A program made the translations under genes and the position numbers. A DNA stretch of 64,000 nt, taken from the NCBI GenBank assembly GCA_017433615.1, contig JAFRGW010000033.1:1-64000 (forward strand), read 5' to 3'. Each line of letters opens with the position of its first letter. Positions within the stretch are counted from its first letter, which is position 1. This document shows positions 18,202 through 26,474 of the stretch, piece after piece. A model generated the notes under the pieces. The model was given only the letters and a program-made list of their open reading frames with translations. It searched no databases and was not told the DNA's origin. The stretch is from Eubacterium sp. (GTDB lineage: Bacteria > Bacillota > Clostridia > Lachnospirales > Lachnospiraceae).

Positions 18202-20292
18202 ATGAAAGTTTACAGCACAGAGAAAATCAGAAACGTCGTTCTCCTCGGACACGGCGGCGACGGAAAGACCACCCTTGCAGAGGCAATGGCATACCTCTCC
18301 GGTATTACAAACAGATTGGGAAAAGTCACTGACGGAAATACAGTCAGCGATTACGATAAGGAAGAGATTAAGCGTAAGTTTTCCATTTCAACTGCAATGC
18401 TCCCGATCGAGTGGAATGACGTCAAGGTTAATATCCTTGATACACCGGGATTCTTCGACTTTGTCGGTGAGGCTGAGGAAGCTGCCGCAGCAGCTGACGC
18501 TGCAATCATCGTTGTCTCCGGTAAGGGCGGCGTCGAAGTCGGCACGAAGAAGGCATGGGATCTCTGCGAGCGCTACAATCTGCCGCGTATGATCTTTGTT
18601 ACAGATATGGATATTGACAATGTCAGCTACCGCAAGGTCGTGGAAGAACTGCAGGAACTCTACGGAAAGCGCATCGCTCCGCTGCATATGCCGATCCGTG
18701 AGAACGAGAAGTTCATCGGCTATGTCAACATTATCAAGCAGAAAGCCCGCAAGTATATCGACAAGGATAAGAAGGAAGAGATTCCGGTACCGGAATATTC
18801 CATGGAATACCTTGAGAACTACAGAAGCGAACTGATCGAATCCGTCGCTGAGACCAGCGAGGAGTTCATGGAGCGTTACTTTGAGGGAGATGAGTTCTCT
18901 GATGCAGAGATTGCAGCTGCAGTTGCTACCAACGTACATGACGGCAGCATCGTTCCGGTCTGCATGGGCGCACCGGTCAATCTGCAGGGTATCCGTATTC
19001 TTCTGAATGACGTCGTTGCATATTTCCCGAATCCGTCCCAGCGCAAGAAAGCCGGGCTGGACAAGAGCGGCAGCGGCACATTCGACGCTGACTATGATTT
19101 CCAGAAGCCGAAGAGCGCGTTCGTCTTCAAGACCATCGCAGATCCGTTCCTCGGAAAGTATTCCCTGATCAAGATCTGCTCTGGCGTTGTCAAGGCAAAC
19201 GAGACCCTCTACAACGTTTCGCAGGAATGCGACGAGAGACTGGGCAAGCTCTATGTTATGTGCGGCAACAAGACCAACGAAGTGCCGGAACTTCACGCAG
19301 GTGATATCGGTGCAGTCGCGAAGCTTGCAACCGCAAAGACCGGTGATTCCCTGGCAACAAAGGATCATCAGGTCGACTTCGGAACCATCAAGATCTCCAA
19401 GCCTTACACCGTTAAGCGCTATATTACAAAAGACAAAAAGGATGTCGACAAAGTATCCCAGGGTCTGGCTCGTCTTGCAACAGAAGATATGACCATGAAG
19501 ATCGTAGTCGATTCCGCGAACTCTCAGACACTGCTGTATGGTATCGGTGACCAGCACCTTGATGTCATTGCAAGCAAGCTGAAAGACCGCTACAATGTAG
19601 AAATTGATCTCGTACAGCCGAAGGTTGCTTTCCGCGAGACCATCCGTAAGAAATCTGACGTACAGGGCAAGTACAAGAAGCAGTCCGGCGGACACGGCCA
19701 GTACGGCGATGTTCGTATGCGCTTCGAGCCGTCAGGCGATCTTGAGACACCTTACGTATTTGAAGAAGAAGTCGTCGGCGGATCCGTTCCGAAGAACTAC
19801 TTCCCGGCAGTTGATAAAGGCCTCGCAGACTGCACAAAGGCAGGTCCGCTGGCTGCATATCCGGTTGTCGGCGTCAAGGCAATTCTGTACGATGGATCTT
19901 ATCATCCGGTAGACTCCTCCGAGATGGCGTTCAAGTCCGCTACAAGCCTTGCATTCAAGAAGGGCTTCATGGAGGCAGGCCCGGTTCTCCTTGAGCCGAT
20001 CGTCAACATGAAGGTCACAGCACCGGATGCATACACCGGCGATATCATGGGCGATCTGAACAAGCGCCGCGGCCGCGTACTCGGCATGAATCCGGACAAG
20101 GACGGCAACACGATCGTCGAGGCAGAGGTTCCGGAGCTTGAGATCTACGGATATTCCAACACACTCCGCTCCATGACCGGCGGTGCAGGCGTATTCGAGT
20201 ACACATTCGAGCGCTACGAGCAGGCTCCGTCTGACATTCAGGAGAAGCAGATTGCAGAGCGTGCTGACGAAGTTAACAACTCTGAGGAGTAA
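18202..20292 (+). CDS. EF-G-like translation factor with altered GTPase motifs
   Basis: This 696-residue protein has the full EF-G domain layout. The GTPase motifs deviate from EF-G: G1 is GHGGDGKTT (residues 16-24) instead of GHVDAGKTT. The G3 DTPG at 80-83 is followed by Phe where EF-G has the catalytic His. G4 is TDMD (134-137) instead of NKMD. Domain IV keeps QSGGHGQYGDV and YHPVDSSEMAFK, so ribosome interaction is plausible. It has its own promoter and no rpsL/rpsG/tufA neighbours, so it is not the main fusA. The alterations predict weak or changed GTP hydrolysis; EF-G2 of Bacteroides, reported to work without GTPase activity, is a precedent from memory. Confidence 0.85.
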   Translation: MKVYSTEKIRNVVLLGHGGDGKTTLAEAMAYLSGITNRLGKVTDGNTVSDYDKEEIKRKFSISTAMLPIEWNDVKVNILDTPGFFDFVGEAEEAAAAADAAIIVVSGKGGVEVGTKKAWDLCERYNLPRMIFVTDMDIDNVSYRKVVEELQELYGKRIAPLHMPIRENEKFIGYVNIIKQKARKYIDKDKKEEIPVPEYSMEYLENYRSELIESVAETSEEFMERYFEGDEFSDAEIAAAVATNVHDGSIVPVCMGAPVNLQGIRILLNDVVAYFPNPSQRKKAGLDKSGSGTFDADYDFQKPKSAFVFKTIADPFLGKYSLIKICSGVVKANETLYNVSQECDERLGKLYVMCGNKTNEVPELHAGDIGAVAKLATAKTGDSLATKDHQVDFGTIKISKPYTVKRYITKDKKDVDKVSQGLARLATEDMTMKIVVDSANSQTLLYGIGDQHLDVIASKLKDRYNVEIDLVQPKVAFRETIRKKSDVQGKYKKQSGGHGQYGDVRMRFEPSGDLETPYVFEEEVVGGSVPKNYFPAVDKGLADCTKAGPLAAYPVVGVKAILYDGSYHPVDSSEMAFKSATSLAFKKGFMEAGPVLLEPIVNMKVTAPDAYTGDIMGDLNKRRGRVLGMNPDKDGNTIVEAEVPELEIYGYSNTLRSMTGGAGVFEYTFERYEQAPSDIQEKQIAERADEVNNSEE

Positions 20293-20323
20293 TCCTTCAA
20301 CTAATTTAAGATAGCAATATAAT

Positions 20324-20505
20324 GGGGCTGTGACGCTGCGAAACCCTGCATCAGTATTATTCTGGAGGAAACATCCGCAGCGCCGGTTCTTTACGAACAT
20401 GAGTCCGGGAGACGAAATGTGAGTTTAGAGCCGCTGCGCGAGGACTAAGTGAAAACGGTTTCCGGAAGAAAATATTGACAGCAGGGTGAGCAATGTTACA
20501 GCCCT
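20324..20505 (+). promoter_or_regulatory. Structured RNA leader upstream of leuS
   Basis: In the 231-bp gap, a 5' arm at 20324-20334 (GGGGCTGTGAC) pairs over 11 positions with 20495-20505 (GTTACAGCCCT), enclosing 182 nt. Inside are a stem CGCTGCG/CGCAGCG and the hairpin GTTC-TTTAC-GAAC. The 3' arm can instead pair locally with CAGGGTG at 20482-20488, giving two exclusive folds next to the leuS ribosome binding site. A TATAAT lies directly before the 5' arm. No T-box motif (GGTGGNACCGCG) is present. It may be a leuS regulatory leader or an independent RNA of 6S-like shape and size. Confidence 0.45.
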
Positions 20506-20523
20506 GTATAATGAGGAGGACCC

Positions 20524-22938
20524 ATGGCAACACCATTCAACCACAAAGCCATTGAACAGAAGTGGCGCAGGAACTGGAAAATCAATCCGATCAATGTCGA
20601 GGACGGCAAGAAGCCGAAATACTACTGCCTTGACATGTTCCCGTATCCGTCAGGCAACGGCCTTCATGTCGGACACTGGAGAGGCTACGTTATCTCTGAT
20701 GTATGGAGCCGCTACATGATGATGCACAACTATTATCTGATCCATCCGATGGGCTGGGATGCATTTGGTCTTCCGGCTGAGAACTATGCGATCAAGATGG
20801 GCATTCATCCGTCAGTCTCCACAGCAGAAAATGTTGCCCGCATCAAAGAACAGATTGATCAGATCGGTGCGATTTATGACTGGGATATGGAAGTCAACAC
20901 GACGGATCCGAAGTTCTTCAAGTGGACACAGTGGATTTTTGTCCAGATGTTCAAAAAGGGTCTTGCCTACGAAAAAGAATTTCCGATTAACTGGTGCCCG
21001 TCCTGTAAGACAGGCCTGGCAAACGAGGAAGTCGTTGACGGAAAATGTGAGCGCTGCGGCACGGAAGTTACCAAGAAGAATCTCCGCCAGTGGATGCTGA
21101 AAATCACGGCATACGCAGAGCGTCTGCTGAATGATCTGGACAAGCTTGACTGGCCGGAAAAAGTCAAAAAAATGCAGACCGACTGGATCGGAAAATCCTA
21201 CGGCGCGGAAGTCGAATTCCCGATCGACGGATTTGATGAGAAAATCACAGTCTACACCACGCGTCCGGACACCCTGTTCGGTGCGACCTTTATGGTTCTT
21301 TCTCCGGAGCATCCGCTCGCTGCAAAACTTGCGACACCGGAGAACAAAGAAGCAGTTGAACAGTATATCTACGATGCTTCCATGAAGTCCAATGTCGACC
21401 GTATGGCAGCAAAGGAGAAGACGGGCGTTTTCACAGGAAGTTATGCGATCAATCCGCTGAACAACGAAAAGATCCAGATCTGGCTTTCTGACTATGTACT
21501 GGCAGATTACGGAACCGGCGCAATCATGTGCGTACCGGCACATGATGACCGTGACTTTGCATTCGCAAAGAAATTCGGCCTGCCGATTATTCAAGTTATC
21601 GCAAAAGACGGCGTTGAGATCCCGGATATGCAGGAGGCATATACGGAAGCGGCCGGCACCATGATCAATTCAGGTGAATGGAACGGCATGGAGTCCGCAG
21701 TTCTGAAGCAGAAAGCAGCAGAAATTGTAGAAGAGAAGGGCTTCGGCAAGAAGACCATCAACTACAAGCTGCGTGACTGGGTCTTCTCCCGTCAGCGTTA
21801 CTGGGGCGAGCCGATTCCGATCATTCACTGCCCGAAGTGCGGCAATGTTCCGGTTCCGGAAGAAGAGCTTCCGCTGGAGCTGCCGAAGGTTGAGAAGTAC
21901 GAGCCGACAGGAACCGGCGAATCACCGCTGGCAGCCATTGATGAGTGGGTCAACTGCAAGTGTCCGGTCTGCGGCGCAGATGCAAAGCGTGAGACAAACA
22001 CCATGCCGCAGTGGGCAGGCTCTTCCTGGTATTTCCTGCGGTACGTCGACAACAAGAACGACGAGGCGCTTGTTTCCAAAGAGAAAGCACACAAATATCT
22101 GCCGGTTGATATGTATATCGGCGGCGTAGAGCATGCTGTGCTCCATCTGCTTTATTCACGTTTCTGGACGAAGTTCCTGTATGATATCGGCGTCGTTGAT
22201 TTTGAAGAGCCGTTTACCAAGCTGTTTAACCAGGGTATGATTACCGGCAAAAACGGCATCAAGATGAGCAAGTCCAAGGGAAATGTTGTCTCCCCGGATG
22301 ATCTGGTTGAGAATTACGGCTGTGACTCCCTGCGTCTGTATGAGATGTTCGTGGGACCGCCGGAACTGGATGCAGAGTGGGATGACCGCGGCATTGACGG
22401 CGTCAATCGTTTCCTCCGCCGTTTCTGGACACTGGCTATGGACAGTCTGGAAGCTAAGGTGGAGGCAACCCCTGCTATGGTGAAAGAACGACACCAGCTG
22501 ATCCGTGACGTCTCCCAGCGTCTGGAAAGCTTCAGCCTGAATACAGCAGTCGCTGCATTTATGGAGCACAACAATAATCTCATTGCACTTGCAAAAGAGA
22601 AGGGCGGCGTAGACCGCGAGACCATCGAGGCGTTTGCACAGCTGCTGGCACCGTTTGCACCGCACATTGCAGAGGAAGTCTGGGAGCAGTACGGACATGA
22701 TGACAGCATCTTCCACAGCACTTGGCCGGTCTTCAGCGAAGAGGCGATGAAGGAGGATACCATCGAGGTCCCGGTGCAGATCAACGGAAAGACCCGCACG
22801 GTTATTTCCCTTCCGGCAGACGTCGCAAAGGATGAGGCGATCGCGAAGGGTAAAGAAGCGGTTGCAGACCGTCTGACAGGTACGATTGTCAAGGAAATCT
22901 ACGTACCGGGCAGAATCATCAACATTGTCCAGAAATAA
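20524..22938 (+). CDS. leuS: Leucyl-tRNA synthetase
   Basis: LeuS charges tRNA-Leu. The 804-residue class I enzyme has the HIGH-type motif HVGH (within PSGNGLHVGHWRGY) near residue 50. It has zinc-type cysteines at CPSCKTG/CERCG, an inserted CP1 editing domain with TTRPDTLFG and GTGAIMCVPAHD, and the KMSKS loop GIKMSKSKGNV. The ATG at 20524 follows GAGGAGG. An unusual structured leader, lacking T-box sequence, precedes it. Confidence 0.97.
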   Translation: MATPFNHKAIEQKWRRNWKINPINVEDGKKPKYYCLDMFPYPSGNGLHVGHWRGYVISDVWSRYMMMHNYYLIHPMGWDAFGLPAENYAIKMGIHPSVSTAENVARIKEQIDQIGAIYDWDMEVNTTDPKFFKWTQWIFVQMFKKGLAYEKEFPINWCPSCKTGLANEEVVDGKCERCGTEVTKKNLRQWMLKITAYAERLLNDLDKLDWPEKVKKMQTDWIGKSYGAEVEFPIDGFDEKITVYTTRPDTLFGATFMVLSPEHPLAAKLATPENKEAVEQYIYDASMKSNVDRMAAKEKTGVFTGSYAINPLNNEKIQIWLSDYVLADYGTGAIMCVPAHDDRDFAFAKKFGLPIIQVIAKDGVEIPDMQEAYTEAAGTMINSGEWNGMESAVLKQKAAEIVEEKGFGKKTINYKLRDWVFSRQRYWGEPIPIIHCPKCGNVPVPEEELPLELPKVEKYEPTGTGESPLAAIDEWVNCKCPVCGADAKRETNTMPQWAGSSWYFLRYVDNKNDEALVSKEKAHKYLPVDMYIGGVEHAVLHLLYSRFWTKFLYDIGVVDFEEPFTKLFNQGMITGKNGIKMSKSKGNVVSPDDLVENYGCDSLRLYEMFVGPPELDAEWDDRGIDGVNRFLRRFWTLAMDSLEAKVEATPAMVKERHQLIRDVSQRLESFSLNTAVAAFMEHNNNLIALAKEKGGVDRETIEAFAQLLAPFAPHIAEEVWEQYGHDDSIFHSTWPVFSEEAMKEDTIEVPVQINGKTRTVISLPADVAKDEAIAKGKEAVADRLTGTIVKEIYVPGRIINIVQK

Positions 22939-22945
22939 CACAGGA

Positions 22946-22990
22946 CGACGCGCAATTGCGCTGCGCAGCCTGCGCAGCCGGAGAGCGCGG
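22946..22990 (+). repeat. GC-rich dyad repeat, copy B
   Basis: TTGCGCTGCGCAGCCTGCGC followed by AGCCGGAGAGCGCGG matches the block order of copy A (14545-14588) with about a quarter of positions changed. The dyads are kept. It starts 8 bases after the leuS stop. Confidence 0.5.
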
Positions 22991-23007
22991 TTAAGTCTTG
23001 TTCATGC

Positions 23008-23025
23008 GGACCGTCCGGACGGTCC
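23008..23025. promoter_or_regulatory. Perfect 18-bp palindrome
   Basis: GGACCGTCCGGACGGTCC is its own reverse complement. It lies 18 bases before the proposed TTG start of the FAD oxidoreductase. There is no T run, so it is not a typical terminator; an operator or an RNA hairpin that limits access to the start is possible. Confidence 0.4.
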
Positions 23026-23042
23026 CGGATAAGGAACATAAT

Positions 23043-24443
23043 TTGAACAATTCAAAGAATGTAATCATTATAGGAGGCGGAGCGGCCGGCATGGCCGCAT
23101 CCGTCTTTTTGGCAAAAGCAGGGTGCAGCGTTCAGCTGTATGAAAAAAACGAAAAGCTCGGGAAGAAGCTGTATATCACCGGCAAGGGAAGATGTAATTT
23201 TACGAATGCATGCGCCGAGGAGGAATTTCTGTCACATGTTGTGACAAATCCGCGGTTTTTGTACAGTGCATTCGCAGGATTTACCAATCACGATGCGATA
23301 CAGTTTTTTGAGGAACTGGGGCTGCGGACCAAAGTTGAACGCGGGAACCGCGCATTTCCGGCATCGGATCATTCCTCAGATGTCATTCGGGTTCTGGAAC
23401 GGGAAATGCGTGCGTGCGGTGTGGAAATCAGCCTGCTGACGGAAGTGCAGGGAATTATCACAGAAGAAGCAGGAGATCCTGTTACGGATGCGGATAATGC
23501 AGAAAAAAAGTGCCCGGAAAATCAGACGGATGTGCAGCATCTGGAAAAACAGCGCACGGAAGCAGACGATTCCCGGAAGACCGGAAAAAAATGCAGTCAG
23601 GCTGCAGCGCGCAGGATTTGCGGCGTCCGTCTTGCAGACGGATCGGAAGTGTTTGCAGATGTCGTGATTGTCGCGACAGGAGGGCTTTCTTATCCTTCAA
23701 CCGGTTCGACTGGAGACGGTTACCGGTTTGCGGAGCAGTGTTCCGTTCCGGTGACAGCGTGCCGGCCTTCTCTGGTGCCGCTTCTGACGGCGGAGGCATA
23801 TATTCCGCAGATGCAGGGATTATCCCTGAAAAATGTTACGCTGACGATTCATTATGGGAAAAAGGGTAAAAAGACATTCTCTGAATTCGGGGAGATGCTT
23901 TTTACCCACGAGGGGATCAGCGGACCGCTGGTTCTTTCCGCCAGTGCCGTGACCGGGGCGTCGCTGCAGGAAACCGGCAGACTGCCGGCAGAGATCGATC
24001 TGAAACCGGCGCTGACAGAAGAACAGCTGGATGCCAGAATTCTCCGTGAATTTGAGAACGGCAGAAATAAGGCGCTCAAGAATGTGATTGCATCCCTTCT
24101 TCCGGCAAAAATGCGTCCGGTCATCATGGAATGTGCCGGCATTGCGCCGGAGAAGCCGGTACATGATATTACCAGGGCAGAGCGGCAGAAACTGATTTCG
24201 GTCATCAAGGCCTTTCCGCTGACGATCTGCGGACAGGGAAGCTACCGTGAAGCAGTGATTACACAGGGCGGCGTCAGCGTCAAGGCAGTAAACCCGAAGA
24301 CGATGGAGTGCAAAACCGTCCGGGGACTGTATTTTATCGGTGAGGTGCTGGATCTGGATGCCGTAACAGGCGGATTTAATCTGCAGATCGCATGGTCTAC
24401 AGCACATGCAGCTGCCGAGGCCATCACGGAAGAAGCTGAATGA
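23043..24443 (+). CDS. FAD/NAD(P)-dependent oxidoreductase, HI0933/BaiN family
   Basis: This flavoprotein of the HI0933-like family starts with a dinucleotide fold (IIIGGGAAGMAASVFLA) and has the family motifs GKGRCNFTN, ATGGLSYPSTGSTGDGY and the C-terminal GEVLDLDAVTGGFNLQ. Members reduce bile-acid intermediates (BaiN) or have unknown substrates. A low-complexity insert of about 50 residues (near 150-200) is unusual. I propose a TTG start at 23043, with AAGGA 7 bases upstream, because the in-frame codons at 22998-23004 have no binding site. The product is then 466 residues. Function beyond the family is unknown. Confidence 0.82.
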   Translation: MNNSKNVIIIGGGAAGMAASVFLAKAGCSVQLYEKNEKLGKKLYITGKGRCNFTNACAEEEFLSHVVTNPRFLYSAFAGFTNHDAIQFFEELGLRTKVERGNRAFPASDHSSDVIRVLEREMRACGVEISLLTEVQGIITEEAGDPVTDADNAEKKCPENQTDVQHLEKQRTEADDSRKTGKKCSQAAARRICGVRLADGSEVFADVVIVATGGLSYPSTGSTGDGYRFAEQCSVPVTACRPSLVPLLTAEAYIPQMQGLSLKNVTLTIHYGKKGKKTFSEFGEMLFTHEGISGPLVLSASAVTGASLQETGRLPAEIDLKPALTEEQLDARILREFENGRNKALKNVIASLLPAKMRPVIMECAGIAPEKPVHDITRAERQKLISVIKAFPLTICGQGSYREAVITQGGVSVKAVNPKTMECKTVRGLYFIGEVLDLDAVTGGFNLQIAWSTAHAAAEAITEEAE

Positions 24444-24453
24444 GGAACGCAGG

Positions 24454-25200
24454 ATGAGTTTATATGCAATCGGTGATCTGCATCTGCATTTTCAGACAGA
24501 ACTGAAGACAAAAGTACAGTTAAAAGGCAGAGGCTGGCGCAATCACGAGAAGAAATTCCTGAAAAACTGCAGCCGGATGCTGACAGACGATGACACGCTG
24601 GTTCTTGTCGGCGATCACAGTTGGGGGAAAAACCTGGAATACTGCGAACAGGATCTGCAGTTTATTGCAGAGCTGCCCGGCAGGAAAATTCTGACGCGCG
24701 GCAATCATGATATGTTCTGGGATGTTAAAAAGACCGGACGTCTCAATGAAATGTTTGCCGGGAAGCTGGAATTTCTGCAGAATAACTATTATACTTATCA
24801 GGACTGTGCGCTGGTCGGAACAAAAGGGTTTACATTTGAAGGGCCGTTTTACATCGACCGGCGAGGGTATATCGTCGGATGGGATGAGGAGGCAGAGGCC
24901 CGGGCACTAAAAATCGTTGAACGTGAGCGAAAGCGCCTGCGTACATCCTTCGAGGCGGCAAAGGCAGACGGCTATACCAGATTCATCATGTTCCTGCATT
25001 ATCCGCCTACCAGTGTCATCGAAGAGACAAGCGTATTCACGGAAATGGCTGAGGAGTACGGTGCAGAGCAGGTGATTTATGCACACAGTCACGGAGAAGC
25101 CAGGTTTTATGACAGCATCCACGGAGAGAAAAACGGAATCCTGTACCGGCTTGTGTCCGGCGATTTCCTGAAATGGATGCCGGTGAAACTGCTGGATTGA
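24454..25200 (+). CDS. Calcineurin-like metallophosphoesterase
   Basis: This is a 248-residue dinuclear metallophosphoesterase. The metal and catalytic motifs are present in order: GDLHLH, GDHSWG (the second motif is usually GDxxD), GNHD, HYPP and HSHGEA. No signal peptide is seen, so it is cytoplasmic. The ATG at 24454 follows GAGGAACG and lies 10 bases after the stop of the FAD oxidoreductase, which suggests co-transcription. The substrate cannot be inferred. Confidence 0.85.
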   Translation: MSLYAIGDLHLHFQTELKTKVQLKGRGWRNHEKKFLKNCSRMLTDDDTLVLVGDHSWGKNLEYCEQDLQFIAELPGRKILTRGNHDMFWDVKKTGRLNEMFAGKLEFLQNNYYTYQDCALVGTKGFTFEGPFYIDRRGYIVGWDEEAEARALKIVERERKRLRTSFEAAKADGYTRFIMFLHYPPTSVIEETSVFTEMAEEYGAEQVIYAHSHGEARFYDSIHGEKNGILYRLVSGDFLKWMPVKLLD

Positions 25201-25216
25201 TTGAAAGAGACATTTG

Positions 25217-25245
25217 TTGGACAGATATGTATATCCTTGTATAAA
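25217..25245 (+). promoter_or_regulatory. Possible promoter of the small zinc-ribbon gene
   Basis: TTGGAC (25217-25222), a 17-bp spacer and TATAAA (25240-25245) lie 38 bp before the start codon. The -10 box is good and the -35 box is poor. Confidence 0.45.
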
Positions 25246-25283
25246 AGCACGGATGAATGATCGATAGATAAAGGAGAATAATC

Positions 25284-25604
25284 ATGGCAGAAGATAAAAT
25301 GAAAAATGTACAAAAGCTCGATAAGGATGATCTGGACAACGTAAACGGCGGTTTTGGACTTGGTGATTTTGGATCTTCAATATTGGGGATTAACAGAAAA
25401 GCTTCTTCCATCATGAAGACTGTCAGGACTGCAGAACATCTTGCCGGTTCAGCGGCAGAAAAGAAGCCGGAAGACGCAGGAGCGGGCATCAACAAGACCG
25501 TTACGGCATTCTGCCCGGTCTGCGGTAAAGATACCGAATTTGAAATTTTCTCAGGCGCGCGCGCAAAATGCAGTGTCTGCGGAAATATCAGATTAGATAT
25601 GTGA
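25284..25604 (+). CDS. Small protein with double-glycine leader-like N terminus and zinc ribbon
   Basis: This is a 106-residue protein I cannot assign to a named family. Residues 10-23 read QKLDKDDLDNVNGG, which fits the L-(D/E)-x2-(E/D)-L-x2-V-x-G-G pattern of double-glycine leader peptides cut by C39 peptidases of bacteriocin exporters. The rest is a Gly/Ser/Ala-rich linker and then a zinc ribbon with Cys77, Cys80, Cys96 and Cys99 (CPVC...CSVC). AAAGGAG precedes the ATG. No ABC/peptidase exporter or immunity gene is nearby. It could be an exported peptide precursor or simply a small zinc-ribbon protein with a chance leader match. Confidence 0.75.
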   Translation: MAEDKMKNVQKLDKDDLDNVNGGFGLGDFGSSILGINRKASSIMKTVRTAEHLAGSAAEKKPEDAGAGINKTVTAFCPVCGKDTEFEIFSGARAKCSVCGNIRLDM

Positions 25605-25609
25605 TATCA

Positions 25610-25756
25610 GGGTCAAAGCCCCTGAACACATCGCAAGCTTGCTTGTGGATGTGGAAGGGACGTTGACCCGCCCCGACATGAGGACGAAGCGGTGTGAAGC
25701 ACCGCAGGAGTCCGAATGGCGGGAAGATTGCGGGAGTGCGGAGCACGGAGCAATCT
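25610..25756 (+). other. Intergenic block rich in inverted repeats
   Basis: Between the small zinc-ribbon gene and cmk are four pairings: GGGTCAA/TTGACCC (25610-25616 with 25663-25669), the palindrome GCAAGCTTGC (25633-25642), GCGGTG-tgaag-CACCGC (25689-25705) and AGATTGC/GCAATCT (25725-25731 with 25750-25756). No open frame or T run fits them. A structured untranslated RNA or a decayed repeat is possible. Confidence 0.4.
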
Positions 25757-25805
25757 GTGGTATCATCATGAAATAAGAAATATACGATGTAGGAAGATTG
25801 GAAAA

Positions 25806-26474
25806 ATGAAAAAAAATCAAATTGCAATCGACGGACCTGCAGGCGCAGGAAAGAGTACCATTGCCAAAATGATCGCAGCACAGCTTGGCTGGATCTATGT
25901 AGATACCGGTGCAATGTACCGGGCAATGGCGCTTTATTTTGACCGGATGGGAACCGACGTAAATGATGAGGCGGCCATCGAAAGAGATGTTGACGGCGCA
26001 GTGGTGGAACTTGCGGTTGTGGACGGCACGCAGGTTGTCCGTCTGAACGGGGAAGATGTCTCGGCAGTCATTCGCGAGCAGCGTATCGGCGAACTTGCAT
26101 CCTGGACCAGCCGGTACGGCAGTGTACGGACAAAACTGACGGAACTGCAGCGCGTAATGGCGGAACAGCAGCCGGTCATCATGGACGGACGTGACATCGG
26201 GACAACTGTACTGCCGGATGCAGGCCTGAAGATATATCTTACTGCCAGCACCGCAGTCCGGGCGAAGAGAAGATATGATGAACTTATCGAAAAAGGTGTT
26301 CAGGATGCGGATCTTTCTGCAATTGAGAAAGAAATCGCTGCCCGGGATGAGCAGGACATGAACCGGGAAATTTCCCCGCTGCGCAAGGCAGATGACGCCG
26401 TAGAAGTTGACACCTCCAATATGACGATTGATGAAGTTGTGGCGCGGGTGATTGCGCTATATCAGGAGCGATAG
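25806..26474 (+). CDS. cmk: Cytidylate kinase
   Basis: Cmk phosphorylates CMP/dCMP with ATP. The 222-residue protein has the P-loop GPAGAGKST near the N terminus, DTGAMYRAMA, the MDGRDIGT motif and the lid region RAKRRYDEL. The ATG at 25806 follows AGGAAG and is chosen over an upstream in-frame codon at 25716, whose extension is not conserved-looking. The cmk-ispH-rpsA order is a known clostridial arrangement. A palindromic repeat begins within its TAG stop. Confidence 0.94.
   Translation: MKKNQIAIDGPAGAGKSTIAKMIAAQLGWIYVDTGAMYRAMALYFDRMGTDVNDEAAIERDVDGAVVELAVVDGTQVVRLNGEDVSAVIREQRIGELASWTSRYGSVRTKLTELQRVMAEQQPVIMDGRDIGTTVLPDAGLKIYLTASTAVRAKRRYDELIEKGVQDADLSAIEKEIAARDEQDMNREISPLRKADDAVEVDTSNMTIDEVVARVIALYQER

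Noticed and set aside
18388..19695. Minus-strand open frame of 435 codons
   Set aside because: It mirrors the EF-G-like gene and has no domain signal.
20392..20425. Hammerhead ribozyme (ATGAGTC...GACGAAA)
   Set aside because: The conserved CUGAUGA core is incomplete (ACAUGA), and no matching stems I and III close around it.
20451..20464. CcpA cre-like site TGAAAACGGTTTCC
   Set aside because: It is one base off consensus and lies inside the leuS leader, which is not a typical catabolite target; chance match is likely.
20293..20523. T-box riboswitch for leuS
   Set aside because: The expected GGTGGNACCGCG core and antiterminator are absent; AGGGTGAGC is too different.
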